From SG8-4 sp964598225 (GTDB lineage: Bacteria > Planctomycetota > Phycisphaerae > Sedimentisphaerales > Anaerobacaceae): a stretch of DNA of 31,553 bases. The stretch is from contig CAZRBG010000064.1 of NCBI GenBank assembly GCA_964598225.1, positions 1 through 31,553 on the forward strand. Direction: 5' to 3'. The notes beneath the pieces were generated by a model. The model searched no databases. It was not told the DNA's origin and was given only the letters and a program-made list of their open reading frames with translations. This document shows, one piece after another, positions 8,050 through 15,827 of the stretch; position 1 is the stretch's first letter, and the number at the start of each line of letters is the position of its first letter. The position numbers and the translations under genes are program-made.

Positions 8050-8910
8050 TCAGAATCTCCACAGAATGCTGGCGCCAAACGCATCGGCCGCCGCCGTTTT
8101 CTGGTACTCTACATTTACCGAGCAGCCTTCGGCGACCTCTAGTTGAGCGCCGATATAGCCGCCGAAAACGGAATCTTCGTCCAGGTCCCAGACGTATTCC
8201 GAATTCAGCAGTTCGCCCGTTTCCGTGATCGATGCACCAACTTCATTATCCAACTCGCCGCCGACAAAATGCATGAACGGCCCACCGTAAATGGAGAATC
8301 GTTCCGCCCACGTATAGCTCGCCCCCACTGCGAGCTGGACTTCCGTCAGGTCAATCTGGACGAAGTCGGGTCCGGTCCAGTTCGGCGATTCCATTTCCCC
8401 ATGATACTCTGCATAGCTGCCCTGGAAAAGGCCGCCCAATTTCAGGCCGTCCTGCTCGAGAAATGTCATCTTGACTCCGGCGCCTACGGCCAGCTCATTG
8501 CCGCTGTCGAATTCTTCGGCGTCCTCCCAGATAGAATCGCCGAAGCTGCCCTTTGTGCCACCGACTCGCAGAAATCCTTCGAACATGTCGGCGAAGCCGT
8601 AACCGAGATTTAGATAGGTCTTCGATATTTCGAAATCTTCGAGAGTGAAAGAAGTGGCCTCTCCAGCGTCGAAGAATACGCCGTCGAGGCGTTCGACGAA
8701 TGTGCCGTCAGTCGTTTCAAGGTCCATCTCACTGTATGAAAACTCGACGCCCGCCTTAAACTGACCTTGTTTCGAACCGGCAGCGGGCGGTCCCATAGGA
8801 TCCAGCGCGAGGGCGGTTGGCGCACTTGAAGCTATGACTACGCAAACAAAAACGCAAAACAAGACTTTCCTTCTATGCCGGGCTTTTGCTGAAGCTGTTG
8901 CTGTAAACAT
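8050..8910 (-). CDS. outer-membrane beta-barrel protein, function unknown
   Basis: A 286-aa protein with a long signal peptide (KVLFCVFVCVVIASSAPTALA). The mature part alternates hydrophobic and polar residues as membrane beta-strands do (FKAGVEFSYSEMDLE, KTYLNLGYGFADMFEGFLRVGG, LAVGASYTWAERFSIYGGPF). It ends in a strand with C-terminal Phe (GASILWRF), the usual recognition signal for outer-membrane barrel assembly. This supports a Gram-negative envelope. The length fits an 8-12-strand barrel, possibly a small porin or structural protein. The ATG follows AAGGAG by 7 nt. No clear promoter was found upstream. Confidence 0.7.
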   Translation of the reverse strand: MFTATASAKARHRRKVLFCVFVCVVIASSAPTALALDPMGPPAAGSKQGQFKAGVEFSYSEMDLETTDGTFVERLDGVFFDAGEATSFTLEDFEISKTYLNLGYGFADMFEGFLRVGGTKGSFGDSIWEDAEEFDSGNELAVGAGVKMTFLEQDGLKLGGLFQGSYAEYHGEMESPNWTGPDFVQIDLTEVQLAVGASYTWAERFSIYGGPFMHFVGGELDNEVGASITETGELLNSEYVWDLDEDSVFGGYIGAQLEVAEGCSVNVEYQKTAAADAFGASILWRF

Positions 8911-9230
8911 GGCAATTCTCCTTTCTCCAAGCGTATGTTATTTAGAGGCCGTTGAGACGCCGTTACGGACGCCTGCGGTTTCATCAGCCACCGACCGGAT
9001 CGTGTTATTGGCCTCTACCCAAATAGAGGCATCAAAAAGCGAATTGGTAACGAACTTCCTCGGGAATTTCAAGCTCAATACGGTTATTGTTTGTAGTGAT
9101 GCCGTAAGGCATTTTCCAGGATAACGAGGGCGGGACGTCCGCGCTACAAACGCCTTACGGGGTCGCTACAAACGGGCCTGCTACCCATGTTGAAAGGATA
9201 TGAATTGAAGTTATGGTTGTTGCTGAATAA
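8911..9230. other. 320-nt intergenic region with repeats
   Basis: This lies between the pyruvate kinase stop and the beta-barrel start, both on the minus strand. It contains the GTTTGTAGTG-family palindromic element plus an extra half copy (9089-9173). Nearer the barrel gene is a short inverted repeat built on GCCTCT/AGAGGC. I see no gene and no convincing -10/-35 pair, although the barrel gene should be transcribed from here or from the upstream operon. Confidence 0.5.
9089..9173. repeat. GTTTGTAGTG-family palindromic element, copy 1 with extra half
   Basis: It starts GTTTGTAGTG (9089-9098), followed by the hairpin ATGCC-GTAA-GGCAT. It reaches a first inverted end GCTACAAAC at 9143-9151 and a second at 9165-9173. 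The left 24 nt match the inverse of the right 24 nt at 20 positions. The second copy is at 22075-22132. It occupies the gap downstream of the pyruvate kinase gene. Confidence 0.75.
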
Positions 9231-10253
9231 TCATAATTCCGGGATGGACTTCTCGGTGAACTTGATGATCTCGTTCATCATAAGGACCGACTCGTAGGGA
9301 TACTTGCCGATGGCCGTTTCAGCCGACAGCATGACATAATCAGTGCCGTCGATAATTGCGTTAGCCACGTCTGTAACTTCGGCCCGCGTGGGTCTGCTGT
9401 GCTCGGTCATGTGTTCGAGCATCTGCGTTGCGGTAATCGCGAACCTTCCGGCGGCGTTGGACTTCTTGATGATTTGCTTTTGAATGATGGGAACTTCGTG
9501 AATCGGCACGGCTACGCCCATATCGCCCCGAGCTATCATAACGCCGTCCGTGGCGGCGATTATCTTGTCGATGTTCTTTATCGCCTGTCTGCTTTCGATT
9601 TTAGCAACGAGGCGGCAATGGGGCAGCATCGGTTTTATCAAATCGGCGGCCTGCCTGACGTCGTTTTCGTCTCGCACGAAAGACAGGGCCACATAATCGA
9701 CTTTTGATGCTATGCCGAAGACTATGTCTGTTCTGTCCTTGTCGGTGATACCGTCGAATTCCAGGTCCACGCCCGGCATGTTTATACCTTTTCTTTCTTT
9801 GAGAACGCCCCCTTCGACAACAGTTGCTTTTATACTGTTGCTCGTGGTGCTCTCGACTCGCAGGATCAGGTTGCCGTCGTCGATATATACGCGTTGACCG
9901 GGCGTTATCCGCTCGAGATCGCCCTGGTAATCGAATGGTATTGTTTTCGGGCCGCCGGCCTTCGGGTCGTTGCTCAACCAGACCACCGTGCGATTCTTGA
10001 GCTCTCTTGTTTTTTCGCCCCGGAATCGACCGACGCGAATTCGAAAGCCCGCCAGATCCAGCATTATCCTGATGTGCCGTCTATATTTTTTGTTTAGCCT
10101 GCGCACAAGTTCTATTGAGCTTTGATGTTGTTCGTGGCTGCCGTGCGAGGCGTTCAACCTGACGACGTCCAGACCCGCCGTGAACATTTTTCTAAGGACC
10201 GTATAGTTTCTGCTGGCCGGGCCTATGGTGGCGACGATCTTCGTTCTTGGCAT
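9231..10253 (-). CDS. pyk: pyruvate kinase lacking the C-terminal domain
   Basis: A 340-aa protein that transfers phosphate from phosphoenolpyruvate to ADP, the last step of glycolysis. The N-terminus (KIVATIGPAS), VVRLNASHG, the B-domain (YIDDGNLILRVES), SFVRDENDV, the catalytic-site stretch AKIESRQAIKNID, the metal-binding IARGDMGV and ITATQMLEHM are all present. The usual Phe of RxNFSHG is Ala. It stops after the TIM barrel (MMNEIIKFTEKSIPEL), so the ~130-residue C-terminal domain that carries the allosteric site in ordinary enzymes of about 470 aa is absent. It is last in a four-gene operon, 22 nt after the esterase-like gene. It is probably active but unregulated, or adapted to another role. 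Confidence 0.9.
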   Translation of the reverse strand: MPRTKIVATIGPASRNYTVLRKMFTAGLDVVRLNASHGSHEQHQSSIELVRRLNKKYRRHIRIMLDLAGFRIRVGRFRGEKTRELKNRTVVWLSNDPKAGGPKTIPFDYQGDLERITPGQRVYIDDGNLILRVESTTSNSIKATVVEGGVLKERKGINMPGVDLEFDGITDKDRTDIVFGIASKVDYVALSFVRDENDVRQAADLIKPMLPHCRLVAKIESRQAIKNIDKIIAATDGVMIARGDMGVAVPIHEVPIIQKQIIKKSNAAGRFAITATQMLEHMTEHSRPTRAEVTDVANAIIDGTDYVMLSAETAIGKYPYESVLMMNEIIKFTEKSIPEL

Positions 10254-10275
10254 CGTGTGACTTTCCTTTCGCTCG

Positions 10276-11217
10276 CTATCGTTTGTTCCCGGTTTTAAGT
10301 TTTTCGATTAAAAAGTCAGCAGTGGAGTCATAGGCTGTCCGAGCGCCGGGGTATTTCAGGTCTGCTTCAAGGCCCAGCTCGTCCATCTTCTCTTTGAGTT
10401 TCACGCCGAACATAACATGGTGAACCTTCCAGCCTTGTGCTCTGGCGCCCGTCGGAACGGGATCATTCGGCTTCATGCGATAGCTCATGAAGATGGGCAC
10501 ATCATCAGCCGATATGATGGACAGAGCGGAGATGTTCTCCACTATGGCGTGGAGTTTATCGTTGGTTATCTCTCCGAATGATTCAGCTATCTCCCGGTGC
10601 GGCTTGTCATATCCAGGAATCCACTTCATCCACCAGTCGAAGTCCATCGTGGTCTGGCCGCCGGTGGTTGCCACGCAGGTGAGTCTGGAAGATTCTCGCT
10701 CTATTGGATTGCTGCTCGACGGATCGGCCATTTCATCGTGGAACGCCAGCCACATGCAGATTTGCGCACCGGCCGAGCCGCCGAATGCGCCGACTCGCGT
10801 TTTGTCGATATTCCATTCATTCGCTTTAGATCTAATGAACTGCAACGCCCTCAGCGAATCGTGATGCGCCGCAGGCAGGGGCGCGTGGGAAATGAAACGG
10901 TACTCAACCGCCGCGACCGATATCCCGGCGTCCAGCAATTGACGCAAAGTTCTCGCGTTCACGCTGCGCTTGCTGCCTCCGCGAAATCCACCGCCGTGAA
11001 TGTAAAGAACCGCCGGCGTCGGGACGTCGGATTGGGCTTTGTAAAAATCAATCACGTTTTGCGAATGAGGTCCGTATTTGACATCACGATAAGTTGGTTG
11101 CTGCCGTCTGTTGGCATTTTGAGAACGAGCTTGAGGAATATTCCCGGCAAAGAGGACTGAAGTCACTGTAATGATCGCGACAGAAAACACTTTTTCCACT
11201 CTTAATTTTTCAGGCAT
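10276..11217 (-). CDS. exported alpha/beta hydrolase, esterase/lipase type
   Basis: A 313-aa protein with an N-terminal signal-like helix (VFSVAIITVTSVLFAG). It has the oxyanion motif HGGG (74-77), nucleophile Ser148 in FGGSAG, a likely catalytic Asp at 238/239 (SADDVPIF) and His at 266/267 (KVHHVMF). This is the pattern of the BD-FAE/hormone-sensitive-lipase-like carboxylesterases. Planctomycetes often use such enzymes to remove acyl groups from glycans; the substrate here is inferred only from context. The start overlaps the end of the upstream isomerase-like gene by 16 nt, indicating translational coupling within the operon. Confidence 0.8.
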   Translation of the reverse strand: MPEKLRVEKVFSVAIITVTSVLFAGNIPQARSQNANRRQQPTYRDVKYGPHSQNVIDFYKAQSDVPTPAVLYIHGGGFRGGSKRSVNARTLRQLLDAGISVAAVEYRFISHAPLPAAHHDSLRALQFIRSKANEWNIDKTRVGAFGGSAGAQICMWLAFHDEMADPSSSNPIERESSRLTCVATTGGQTTMDFDWWMKWIPGYDKPHREIAESFGEITNDKLHAIVENISALSIISADDVPIFMSYRMKPNDPVPTGARAQGWKVHHVMFGVKLKEKMDELGLEADLKYPGARTAYDSTADFLIEKLKTGNKR

Positions 11218-12137
11218 TTTTCGAGATACTCCCTTGAACTGTTTATCTGATCTGTGACTTGCTTTGCTGTGGGCATGACAGGAATCCCTCGCGGCACGGG
11301 ATGCATAAATATTTCGGTCCAGCCGTTATAGTCGATTTCCTTCAGCGCCGCGACGATAGGTGCGAAATCCAGCTTTCCGCGACCGGGCAACTGCAACAGC
11401 TCCTGCTCTTTTGGCACTTTCTTGTGACAACCCATGCCGTGCTGCCAGGCATAGAAGTGTACCATTCGAGGCCCTATATCTTTTATGAGTCCGGAAATCA
11501 GCGCAGCATCCTGAGGCAAATGATAAGGCGCCAGAGCTACGCCGATATGACCCGACGGCGATAATTCAGCCAGCCATCTTATCGAATCGGGCGATTCGAT
11601 GAGGCTGTTGGCGTGATTCTCGATGCCGATGACGATCCCGGTCCGCTCAGCCACCTCAAGATGCGGCTTCATTTTCTCGGTAAAGTCCGCCACCGCCGCT
11701 TTCAGTTCCGGCCCTTGCAGCCCGCGCGGACCTCTGGCTCCGCATACGACCATCGATCCGCCGAGTTCTTTTACAAATCGCATCTCTTGCCGGAGTGCAA
11801 ACGGGCCCAAATCGTAGCGAGTCACGATTCCCAGCTTTACTTTGTGTTTATCAAGCAGAGCGGCAAACTTGTCGGATCCCATTTCGTCGATCTGTTCCCG
11901 CTGGTTGGCGTGATGTTCGGGCCAGATGTCAATGTATTCGGCGCCGGTTCTCCTGATCTCGGGAAGAATTAAGTCCAGTTTCATCCGGCCATACATTGAT
12001 GATGCAGTTATGTAGTGCAGCTTGAAGGGTGTTTCGCTCTCAACCGCTGCGCCGGCGGCGAGCCTTGCGCTGACGGCTCCTGCGATCAGCCCCTTACAAA
12101 ACTCCCGACGGGATGCAACGAAATCGCTTGTATTCAT
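11202..12137 (-). CDS. Tat-exported sugar phosphate isomerase/epimerase-like protein (AP endonuclease 2 fold)
   Basis: A 311-aa TIM-barrel protein of the xylose-isomerase-like superfamily. The twin-arginine signal SRREFCKGLIAG (9-20) is followed by a hydrophobic Ala-rich segment. Candidate metal ligands are Glu173 (GIENHANS), His206 (PYHL), His228 (MVHFYAWQHG) and Glu275 (WTEIFMHP). In many relatives an Asp sits three residues before the His equivalent to His206; here that position is Ala203, so metal binding may differ. It should be folded in the cytoplasm and exported by the Tat system. It is the second gene of the operon, 15 nt after the propeller gene. Confidence 0.8.
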   Translation of the reverse strand: MNTSDFVASRREFCKGLIAGAVSARLAAGAAVESETPFKLHYITASSMYGRMKLDLILPEIRRTGAEYIDIWPEHHANQREQIDEMGSDKFAALLDKHKVKLGIVTRYDLGPFALRQEMRFVKELGGSMVVCGARGPRGLQGPELKAAVADFTEKMKPHLEVAERTGIVIGIENHANSLIESPDSIRWLAELSPSGHIGVALAPYHLPQDAALISGLIKDIGPRMVHFYAWQHGMGCHKKVPKEQELLQLPGRGKLDFAPIVAALKEIDYNGWTEIFMHPVPRGIPVMPTAKQVTDQINSSREYLEKCLKN

Positions 12138-12152
12138 TGTACTTCGACTCTC

Positions 12153-13415
12153 TCAATTGACTCGAATGTCGTAGACGTGGACTTCCCCGGCGCCCCGGAG
12201 GTAAAGCCTGCCGCCGCAAACGACCGGGTGTGCCAGATAGGTATTGGGCGGCCTGCGTTTCAATTCGAACCGGCTCACTATTTCAAAGCCGTCATTCTCG
12301 ATTCTTATCAGGTACACCGTGCCCCGGTGGTTCAGACCGTAGATCATTCCGTCGGCGGATGTGATTCCGACCTTGCCAAGCGTATCGTCGGAGTTGATGG
12401 TCCTGCCCGTGAGATAATCCACGCAGTAGAAACTCTTGCCGCCCTGACGGCATGAGGTTCCGTAGAGCCTGCCGTCGACAAGAAGGGCGCCGCTGTGGCA
12501 GTCGTCGAGATCGGAACGCTGCCATACGACTGATGCGGTGCGCGAAGCCTGATCGATTTTCATCAAGGTTCCGTCCGAAGAGTGTCCGCAGGCGACGAAC
12601 ACATAGCCGTCATGGTAGACAGGGGTCAGCGCATTCTGCGGCGACCTTGGCACGTAAGGCGCCGACCAGACGAGCGCGCCCGTCTCGACGTTCACGCCGA
12701 CGACCGATCTCTGCGTCATAGTAATCAACTGACGCACGCCTTCGTGATTCACCACCGCGCCAGAGCAATATGCCGCTGAATGCTCTATTTCCGTATTGGC
12801 CCAGAGCGTCTTTCCCGTGTTCTTATCCAGCGCCACCACTCGGCCTTTCGGTCCGCCGGGCATGCACAGGACCTTATTGCCGTGGACAACTACGTTTTCC
12901 GCCAGAGCCCAGATGCCGTATCTTGCATCGAATCGCTCTTTCAGGTCCACTGTCCAGATTGGCTTGCCCGTTTTTGCTTCGTATGCCGCTAATCTGCCCT
13001 TGGGATTCATGTGATAGAGGACGCCCTCGCTGTAGGTCGGAGTCGCGCGCGATCCCGGACTTGCGCCTCGCCAGGCGTCGCCGTTACGCGCCTCCCACAG
13101 TAGATTCCCGTCCATATCAAGCGCCAGAATCTTCTGCTCGCGAGCGAAATCGCCGGCCGTGAAGATCATGCCGTCAGCGATCGTAACGCCCGAGTATCCC
13201 CTGCCGCACTGGGAATACGTCCAGAGTCTTGTCGGCCCGCCTTCGGGCCATTTCTTCAAAAGACCCCGCTCCGGTGAAATGTTTGTCCTGCCGGGGCCGT
13301 GATGCTCAGGCCAGTCTTGAGCGTCAGTAACTTCATGGGCCCCAAAGGATGGCAAACCAAAGGGTACGGCAATACACAGCACAATACCGACGACAAGTAT
13401 CTGTTTAGTTTTCAT
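12153..13415 (-). CDS. secreted PQQ-like beta-propeller repeat protein
   Basis: A 420-aa protein with a signal peptide (ILVVGIVLCIAVPFGLPSFG) followed by DWPEHHGPGRTNISPERGLL, a signature of planctomycetal PQQ-like propellers. Repeated blades follow (ALDMDGNLLWEARN, YEAKTGKPIWTVDL, ALDKNTGKTLWANTEI, VNVETGALVWSAPYV). The 'D..TG..LW' blade ends resemble BamB and quinoprotein dehydrogenases, but I see no clear cofactor or catalytic residues. It may bind ligands or act as a scaffold. The ATG follows GGGAG by 6 nt, and a promoter lies about 85 nt upstream, making this the first gene of the operon running to pyk. Confidence 0.82.
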   Translation of the reverse strand: MKTKQILVVGIVLCIAVPFGLPSFGAHEVTDAQDWPEHHGPGRTNISPERGLLKKWPEGGPTRLWTYSQCGRGYSGVTIADGMIFTAGDFAREQKILALDMDGNLLWEARNGDAWRGASPGSRATPTYSEGVLYHMNPKGRLAAYEAKTGKPIWTVDLKERFDARYGIWALAENVVVHGNKVLCMPGGPKGRVVALDKNTGKTLWANTEIEHSAAYCSGAVVNHEGVRQLITMTQRSVVGVNVETGALVWSAPYVPRSPQNALTPVYHDGYVFVACGHSSDGTLMKIDQASRTASVVWQRSDLDDCHSGALLVDGRLYGTSCRQGGKSFYCVDYLTGRTINSDDTLGKVGITSADGMIYGLNHRGTVYLIRIENDGFEIVSRFELKRRPPNTYLAHPVVCGGRLYLRGAGEVHVYDIRVN

Positions 13416-13500
13416 GGTTTTCTCCCTGATCCGGCCGATTTGAAATGTCGGTCGTACACGAAAAACTTCAGGAGTATCACAGACTCCACATAATGGAATG

Positions 13501-13530
13501 ATTATAGTATTTCAGAGTTGCGACTTTCAA
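13501..13530 (-). promoter_or_regulatory. sigma70-type promoter of the propeller-to-pyk operon
   Basis: On the minus strand, TTGAAA (13525-13530) and TATAAT (13501-13506) are separated by 18 nt. The start near 13494 gives a leader of about 78 nt before the ATG at 13415. Confidence 0.75.
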
Positions 13531-13644
13531 GGAAAAAGCACACATCCGGGACATAGATCGAGAAGTTGCCGGAAGTTTACAATTGAGAAAAAGAGACTTG
13601 ACGATAAAATAACAAAAAGACTATGCAGCAGGATCGGAGTTAGC

Positions 13645-13860
13645 ATGGCTATCGGTGCCGGACATACAATTCCGAGGATTTACTATTATTTGACTCCCGC
13701 GTTCATATCGCTCGACTATTTTGGGGTAGCTAATATCCGCGTGGCTGTCCTCGATTCGATGCCGGTTTACAAGAATCTCTACTATGGATTCTGCGTTGCC
13801 TGCGGGATTGTCGTTTTCTTTTTGCCTCGGTGCCATTTTCCAGGCAGGAACATGATTTAA
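13645..13860 (+). CDS. small membrane protein of 71 aa, unknown function
   Basis: A short ORF starting MAIGAGHTIPRIYYYLTPAF. The ATG at 13645 has CGGAG 5 nt upstream. The peptide is hydrophobic and aromatic, with a likely membrane segment near its end (YYGFCVACGIVVFFLP) and a weaker one near residues 8-25. The stop lies 10 nt before the nitrilase-like gene, so the two are probably co-transcribed and this protein may anchor or assist it. The frame is open further upstream to 13498, but only this start has a ribosome binding site. I do not recognise the family. Confidence 0.5.
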   Translation: MAIGAGHTIPRIYYYLTPAFISLDYFGVANIRVAVLDSMPVYKNLYYGFCVACGIVVFFLPRCHFPGRNMI

Positions 13861-13870
13861 GGGATCGATT

Positions 13871-15694
13871 ATGAGAAAGCACTGTTTGACTATATGGAGT
13901 ATTGCGATTCTGATTTTTTTGTCCGTGGCCGACTCGCGCGCGAAGGCAGACACGGGTAAGCTAAAAGTTGCTGTTGCGCAGACTGTAATCGAGCCCACAC
14001 TGGAAAAAAATCTGAGCAAAATCCTGCATTTGATCGACGAGGCGGCAACCCGGAAATGCCACTTGGCGATCTTTCCCGAAAACGCGCTGTACTGGACCGA
14101 CATTTCCACCGACAACGCAACGAGGGCCGACATCGATGCGGCGATCAGACGAATTGCACAATCCGCTGATCAATCCGACTTGTACGTCATCTTCGGTACG
14201 GCACAAAAGCCGGCGGATAATGCCGGATTCAGAAACGCGGCTTACCTGCTGGGGCCCGATGGAGGCACTGTGATCTCTTACTGGAAGACGAGAGACGTTC
14301 CTCAGTCTTTCGACGTTCACGAAGTCCGTTGTAACATGGTGTTGTGTTCCGACAGGACTTTCCTTGAGTATTCGGATCTTCCCTGCCTGGTGCAGGGCTC
14401 GAAGGTAATCATCGATATTTCGGGAGGGCACGGCGGCGACGACGGTCGGCCCGACATGCGATGGATACGCTACAGGCCGTGGACCATTCGCACGAATGCT
14501 TATGTGATCGTGAGCAATCCTGTGCACGACAATACGGACTTTATGGGCAACTCGCCTTGGGGAGGGGGCAGCGCGATTGTCGGCCCGGATGGCTCAATCC
14601 AGGCTTGCCGCACGTACGAGAAAGATGTTTTGATTGTGCAGGAGATAGATACCGGGCAGGCAACAAGAGCGGAAGCTGTTCGGAGGAAGAATAACCCCAT
14701 ATTCGAATCTTTCTGGGAGCAGGGCAGCAGACTCTTGGACGGAGCAAGCCTTGATCCCGCCGACAGAATTACGCCGTATCGCTCTGTCGTGCGTGATATA
14801 AAGATCGCAGCGGCTCAGATGGCCTGCTCAAGGAACATTGTCGATAACGTTGGCAAGATACGTCGATCTATAGCCAGGGCCCGCCGGCAGGACGCCGACG
14901 TTGTCGTTTTACCGGAACTGGCAATAACAGGATACAGAGCGGAGGATATATTAGCGGCGAGCATGACCGATCTTGATGATGCCGTGAGGCAGATTCGCAG
15001 TGAAGCAAAATTGAGAGGCATCTATGTTATTGTTGGCCTGCCGTATGAGATTTCCGGCAAAAGACAAAACTGCGCCTTCGTGATAGGTGATGATGGAGAG
15101 GTGAAAACTCGCTATGCACAGATCGTTTCACGCCGCGGCAATCTTTTCGCTCCCGGAGAAAACATCGGTGCGATGTGGTTCACGGTTAAAGGGGTGCAAT
15201 CTATCGTCACCGTCGGAGATGATGCCCACTGGATCGAGATAGCGGACCTCGCGGCCAATCGCGGCATGTACATGCACTTTCACATCAGCTATCAGGCAGA
15301 TGCCTCCGCCGACGATGCAATCTTAAGAAAGCAGAGGAATCTTCTTATGTTGAGATACGCCAAATATGGAGCCGTAGTTAACGCCGCCGCTCCATCGAAG
15401 TTGCCGAACCCCAGTTCACCTGCGAGCGGAGGGAGCATGATCGTCAGCCGCGAAGGGGGACACGAAAAATCCGCTCCCGCCGGAATCGAATATTATCTGC
15501 CGTACCAGACAAGTATAGTCAAGAGTGCCGGCAGCGATGAGACGATGATCTTTGCAACCAGAAGAACGACCGAACGAAACAATCTGGACCTCGAGCGGCA
15601 TTTCAGAAATCGAAACAGAAAATCCAGACCGCAACCCGGCTGGTTCGACTGGATCGCGGCGGGGACGTCGCTGGTCTCGAAGCCGGCGGATTAG
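13871..15694 (+). CDS. exported tandem nitrilase-superfamily (C-N hydrolase) protein; second domain degenerate
   Basis: A 607-aa protein with a signal peptide (LTIWSIAILIFLSVADSRA) and two C-N hydrolase domains. Domain 1 (about 31-290) keeps the catalytic triad: Glu70 (IFPEN), Lys139 (ISYWKT) and Cys159 (MVLCSD). Domain 2 (about 309-580) keeps Glu349 (VLPEL) but has RYAQIV where the Lys belongs and VTVGDD where the Cys belongs, so it should be inactive. Nitrilase-like enzymes hydrolyse amides or nitriles; the substrate is unknown. AAGGG lies about 7 nt before the ATG, directly after the small membrane protein gene. Confidence 0.8.
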   Translation: MRKHCLTIWSIAILIFLSVADSRAKADTGKLKVAVAQTVIEPTLEKNLSKILHLIDEAATRKCHLAIFPENALYWTDISTDNATRADIDAAIRRIAQSADQSDLYVIFGTAQKPADNAGFRNAAYLLGPDGGTVISYWKTRDVPQSFDVHEVRCNMVLCSDRTFLEYSDLPCLVQGSKVIIDISGGHGGDDGRPDMRWIRYRPWTIRTNAYVIVSNPVHDNTDFMGNSPWGGGSAIVGPDGSIQACRTYEKDVLIVQEIDTGQATRAEAVRRKNNPIFESFWEQGSRLLDGASLDPADRITPYRSVVRDIKIAAAQMACSRNIVDNVGKIRRSIARARRQDADVVVLPELAITGYRAEDILAASMTDLDDAVRQIRSEAKLRGIYVIVGLPYEISGKRQNCAFVIGDDGEVKTRYAQIVSRRGNLFAPGENIGAMWFTVKGVQSIVTVGDDAHWIEIADLAANRGMYMHFHISYQADASADDAILRKQRNLLMLRYAKYGAVVNAAAPSKLPNPSSPASGGSMIVSREGGHEKSAPAGIEYYLPYQTSIVKSAGSDETMIFATRRTTERNNLDLERHFRNRNRKSRPQPGWFDWIAAGTSLVSKPAD

Positions 15695-15730
15695 CCGGTA
15701 TATTGGTAGTCGGCTTCAGAGTATATTGAT

Positions 15731-15797
15731 CGGGGCCTGCACCGAACTCGTCGGTGCAGACCCCGAAGTTATAGCTGGGCCATCCGCCTTCGGCGGA
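15731..15797. terminator. convergent terminator region with two hairpins
   Basis: A 15-bp stem with a single mismatch (15731-15745 with 15751-15765, loop ACTCG) is followed by a 6-bp stem TCCGCC/GGCGGA (15783-15797). They sit between the convergent nitrilase-like and LamG/PA14 genes. Neither has a strong U-tract, but position and stem strength suggest termination or transcript end protection in both directions. Confidence 0.6.
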
Positions 15798-15827
15798 CTG
15801 CATATCAAATTCTACTGCGAGCGGCAA

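Noticed and set aside
8911..9010. possible riboswitch or hammerhead-like sequence (GGCTGATGAAACC) upstream of the barrel gene
   Set aside because: The hammerhead core lacks the GAAA partner, and the cyclic-di-GMP and cobalamin conserved blocks are absent.
13598..13627. TTGACG with TATGCA as a promoter for the small membrane protein
   Set aside because: The -10 matches only half of the consensus, and the start would fall on the ribosome binding site.
13621..14133. minus-strand ORF of 170 codons across the small membrane protein and nitrilase start
   Set aside because: It covers the start regions of two better-supported genes on the other strand and shows no motif or ribosome binding site.
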